NCBI GenBank assembly: GCA_016197345.1
Contig: JACPVY010000636.1
Span: 1-6,336, forward strand
Source of the DNA: Burkholderiales bacterium
GTDB taxonomy: Bacteria; Pseudomonadota; Gammaproteobacteria; Burkholderiales; Burkholderiaceae_D
Direction of reading: 5' to 3'
Length of the DNA: 6,336 bases
Position numbers and translations under genes: made by a program. Positions 5,978 through 6,336 of the stretch are shown here, piece after piece. Within the stretch, counting starts at the first letter, position 1, and each line of letters opens with the position of its first letter. Below the pieces are notes generated by a model, which saw only the letters and a list, made by a program, of their open reading frames with translations, did no database searches and had not been told where the DNA came from.

Positions 5978-5994
5978 AAAAAACGCGCTAGCGT
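5978..5994 (-). terminator. Weak terminator candidate at the end of the ACT-like gene
   Basis: In minus-strand RNA, ACGC (5991-5994) pairs with GCGU (5983-5986) around the loop UAGC, followed by a continuous U run (5978-5983). The stop codon UAG sits in the loop. The stem is only four base pairs, so termination would be partial at best, and upstream transcription may read into mutL. Confidence 0.3.
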
Positions 5995-6336
5995 GGCCGC
6001 ACTTTGATACTTTGCGATAGCACCGAAAACGCCAAACCCACTTGGCTACGCTCTAGCACCAGTGTTAGCTCAGAATAGGTGCAAATCATATCGACCACGT
6101 TGACTTTTACCAAGGCTAGTTTTTTCAAAATCGCGTGGTAAATGCCGGGTGTACTCCGTGCGCTAGGATCTAAGCGTAGCGTCAGAGCCGAGACCTTTTC
6201 CAATTTGGCCAATAGCGTTTCATTCGCAAAACAACTTTCGACTGATTCCACCAGCGGACGCCCGACCATGATCAACACTTCATGCAAGCCTTGCGTGACG
6301 GTGACGAAAACGCCGGGATGCGACTCCGCCATAGCA
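5988..6336 (-). CDS. C-terminal part of an ACT-like domain protein (partial)
   Basis: The frame is open through the right edge, so the 115 or so residues seen are probably the C-terminal part of a longer protein; ATG 6332 is in frame but has no visible upstream context. Residues 48-108 after that methionine (SALTLRLDPSARSTPGIYHA to AFSVLSQSI) resemble an ACT domain as in aspartokinase regulatory regions. A first strand, SALTLRL, is followed by a PG-I turn at 62-64, a helix (YHAILKKLALVKV), the strand NVVDMICTYSELTLVLE and a closing helix (QVGLAFSVLSQSI). ACT domains usually bind amino acids and control an attached enzyme or regulator, but nothing here shows which. No signal peptide or membrane segment is seen. 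It lies 75 bases upstream of mutL on the same strand. Confidence 0.6.
   Translation of the reverse strand, partial: AMAESHPGVFVTVTQGLHEVLIMVGRPLVESVESCFANETLLAKLEKVSALTLRLDPSARSTPGIYHAILKKLALVKVNVVDMICTYSELTLVLERSQVGLAFSVLSQSIKVRPR

Noticed and set aside
1..6336. CRISPR arrays, insertion sequences, phage or toxin-antitoxin modules
   Set aside because: No regularly spaced repeats, transposase motifs or terminal inverted repeats were seen. The 61-aa/160-aa pair was considered as a toxin-antitoxin pair, but the second protein has an export signal and no toxin motif.

Overview
The window looks like a chromosomal segment of a betaproteobacterium, most likely Burkholderiales. This rests on the adjacent mutL-miaA pair, a MutL with the DMHA(x)2E(x)4E nuclease motif, a DUF1348/NTF2-like protein of the type common in proteobacteria, and roughly balanced base composition. 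The genus cannot be fixed from sequence alone (Oxalobacteraceae is a guess). No mobile element, phage gene, CRISPR array or rRNA is visible. Almost everything is encoded on the minus strand; the exception is the DUF1348 gene.

Layout, left to right. Positions 1-70 hold the first 23 codons of a minus-strand exported protein that runs off the left edge. The 178 bases before it (71-248) show no convincing gene. Positions 249-931 hold two small, unrecognised minus-strand genes 14 bases apart: a 61-residue protein starting at GTG 931 behind a strong ribosome binding site, and a 160-residue protein with an export signal. An extended -10 promoter candidate lies at 1026-1034. The 394-base gap 1028-1421 holds that promoter, an AT-rich inverted repeat and a long hairpin that probably terminates the next gene. 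Positions 1422-1856 encode an Hsp20/alpha-crystallin small heat-shock protein. The gap 1857-2223 appears to be its long structured 5' leader, with a sigma-32-like promoter at 2050-2079 and then the terminator of the next unit. Positions 2224-2300 are an elongator tRNA-Met (CAT) with a near-consensus promoter. Reading away from it, 2538-3017 (+) encodes the DUF1348 protein, whose stop codon lies 4 bases from the stop codon of the convergent miaA.

Positions 3022-5912 are mutL followed by miaA (minus), joined by a TAATG stop/start overlap. mutL encodes mismatch repair, and miaA encodes isopentenylation of A37 in tRNAs that read UNN codons. A good promoter (TAGAGA, 17 bases, TATAAT) sits so close to mutL that its transcript may be leaderless. 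Positions 5988-6336 are the 3' end of an ACT-like-domain protein that continues beyond the right edge.

No clearly new multi-gene system is evident. The most unusual items are the putative leaderless mutL start, the structured hsp20 leader with mutually exclusive hairpins around the ribosome binding site, and the unrecognised two-gene secreted-protein unit.
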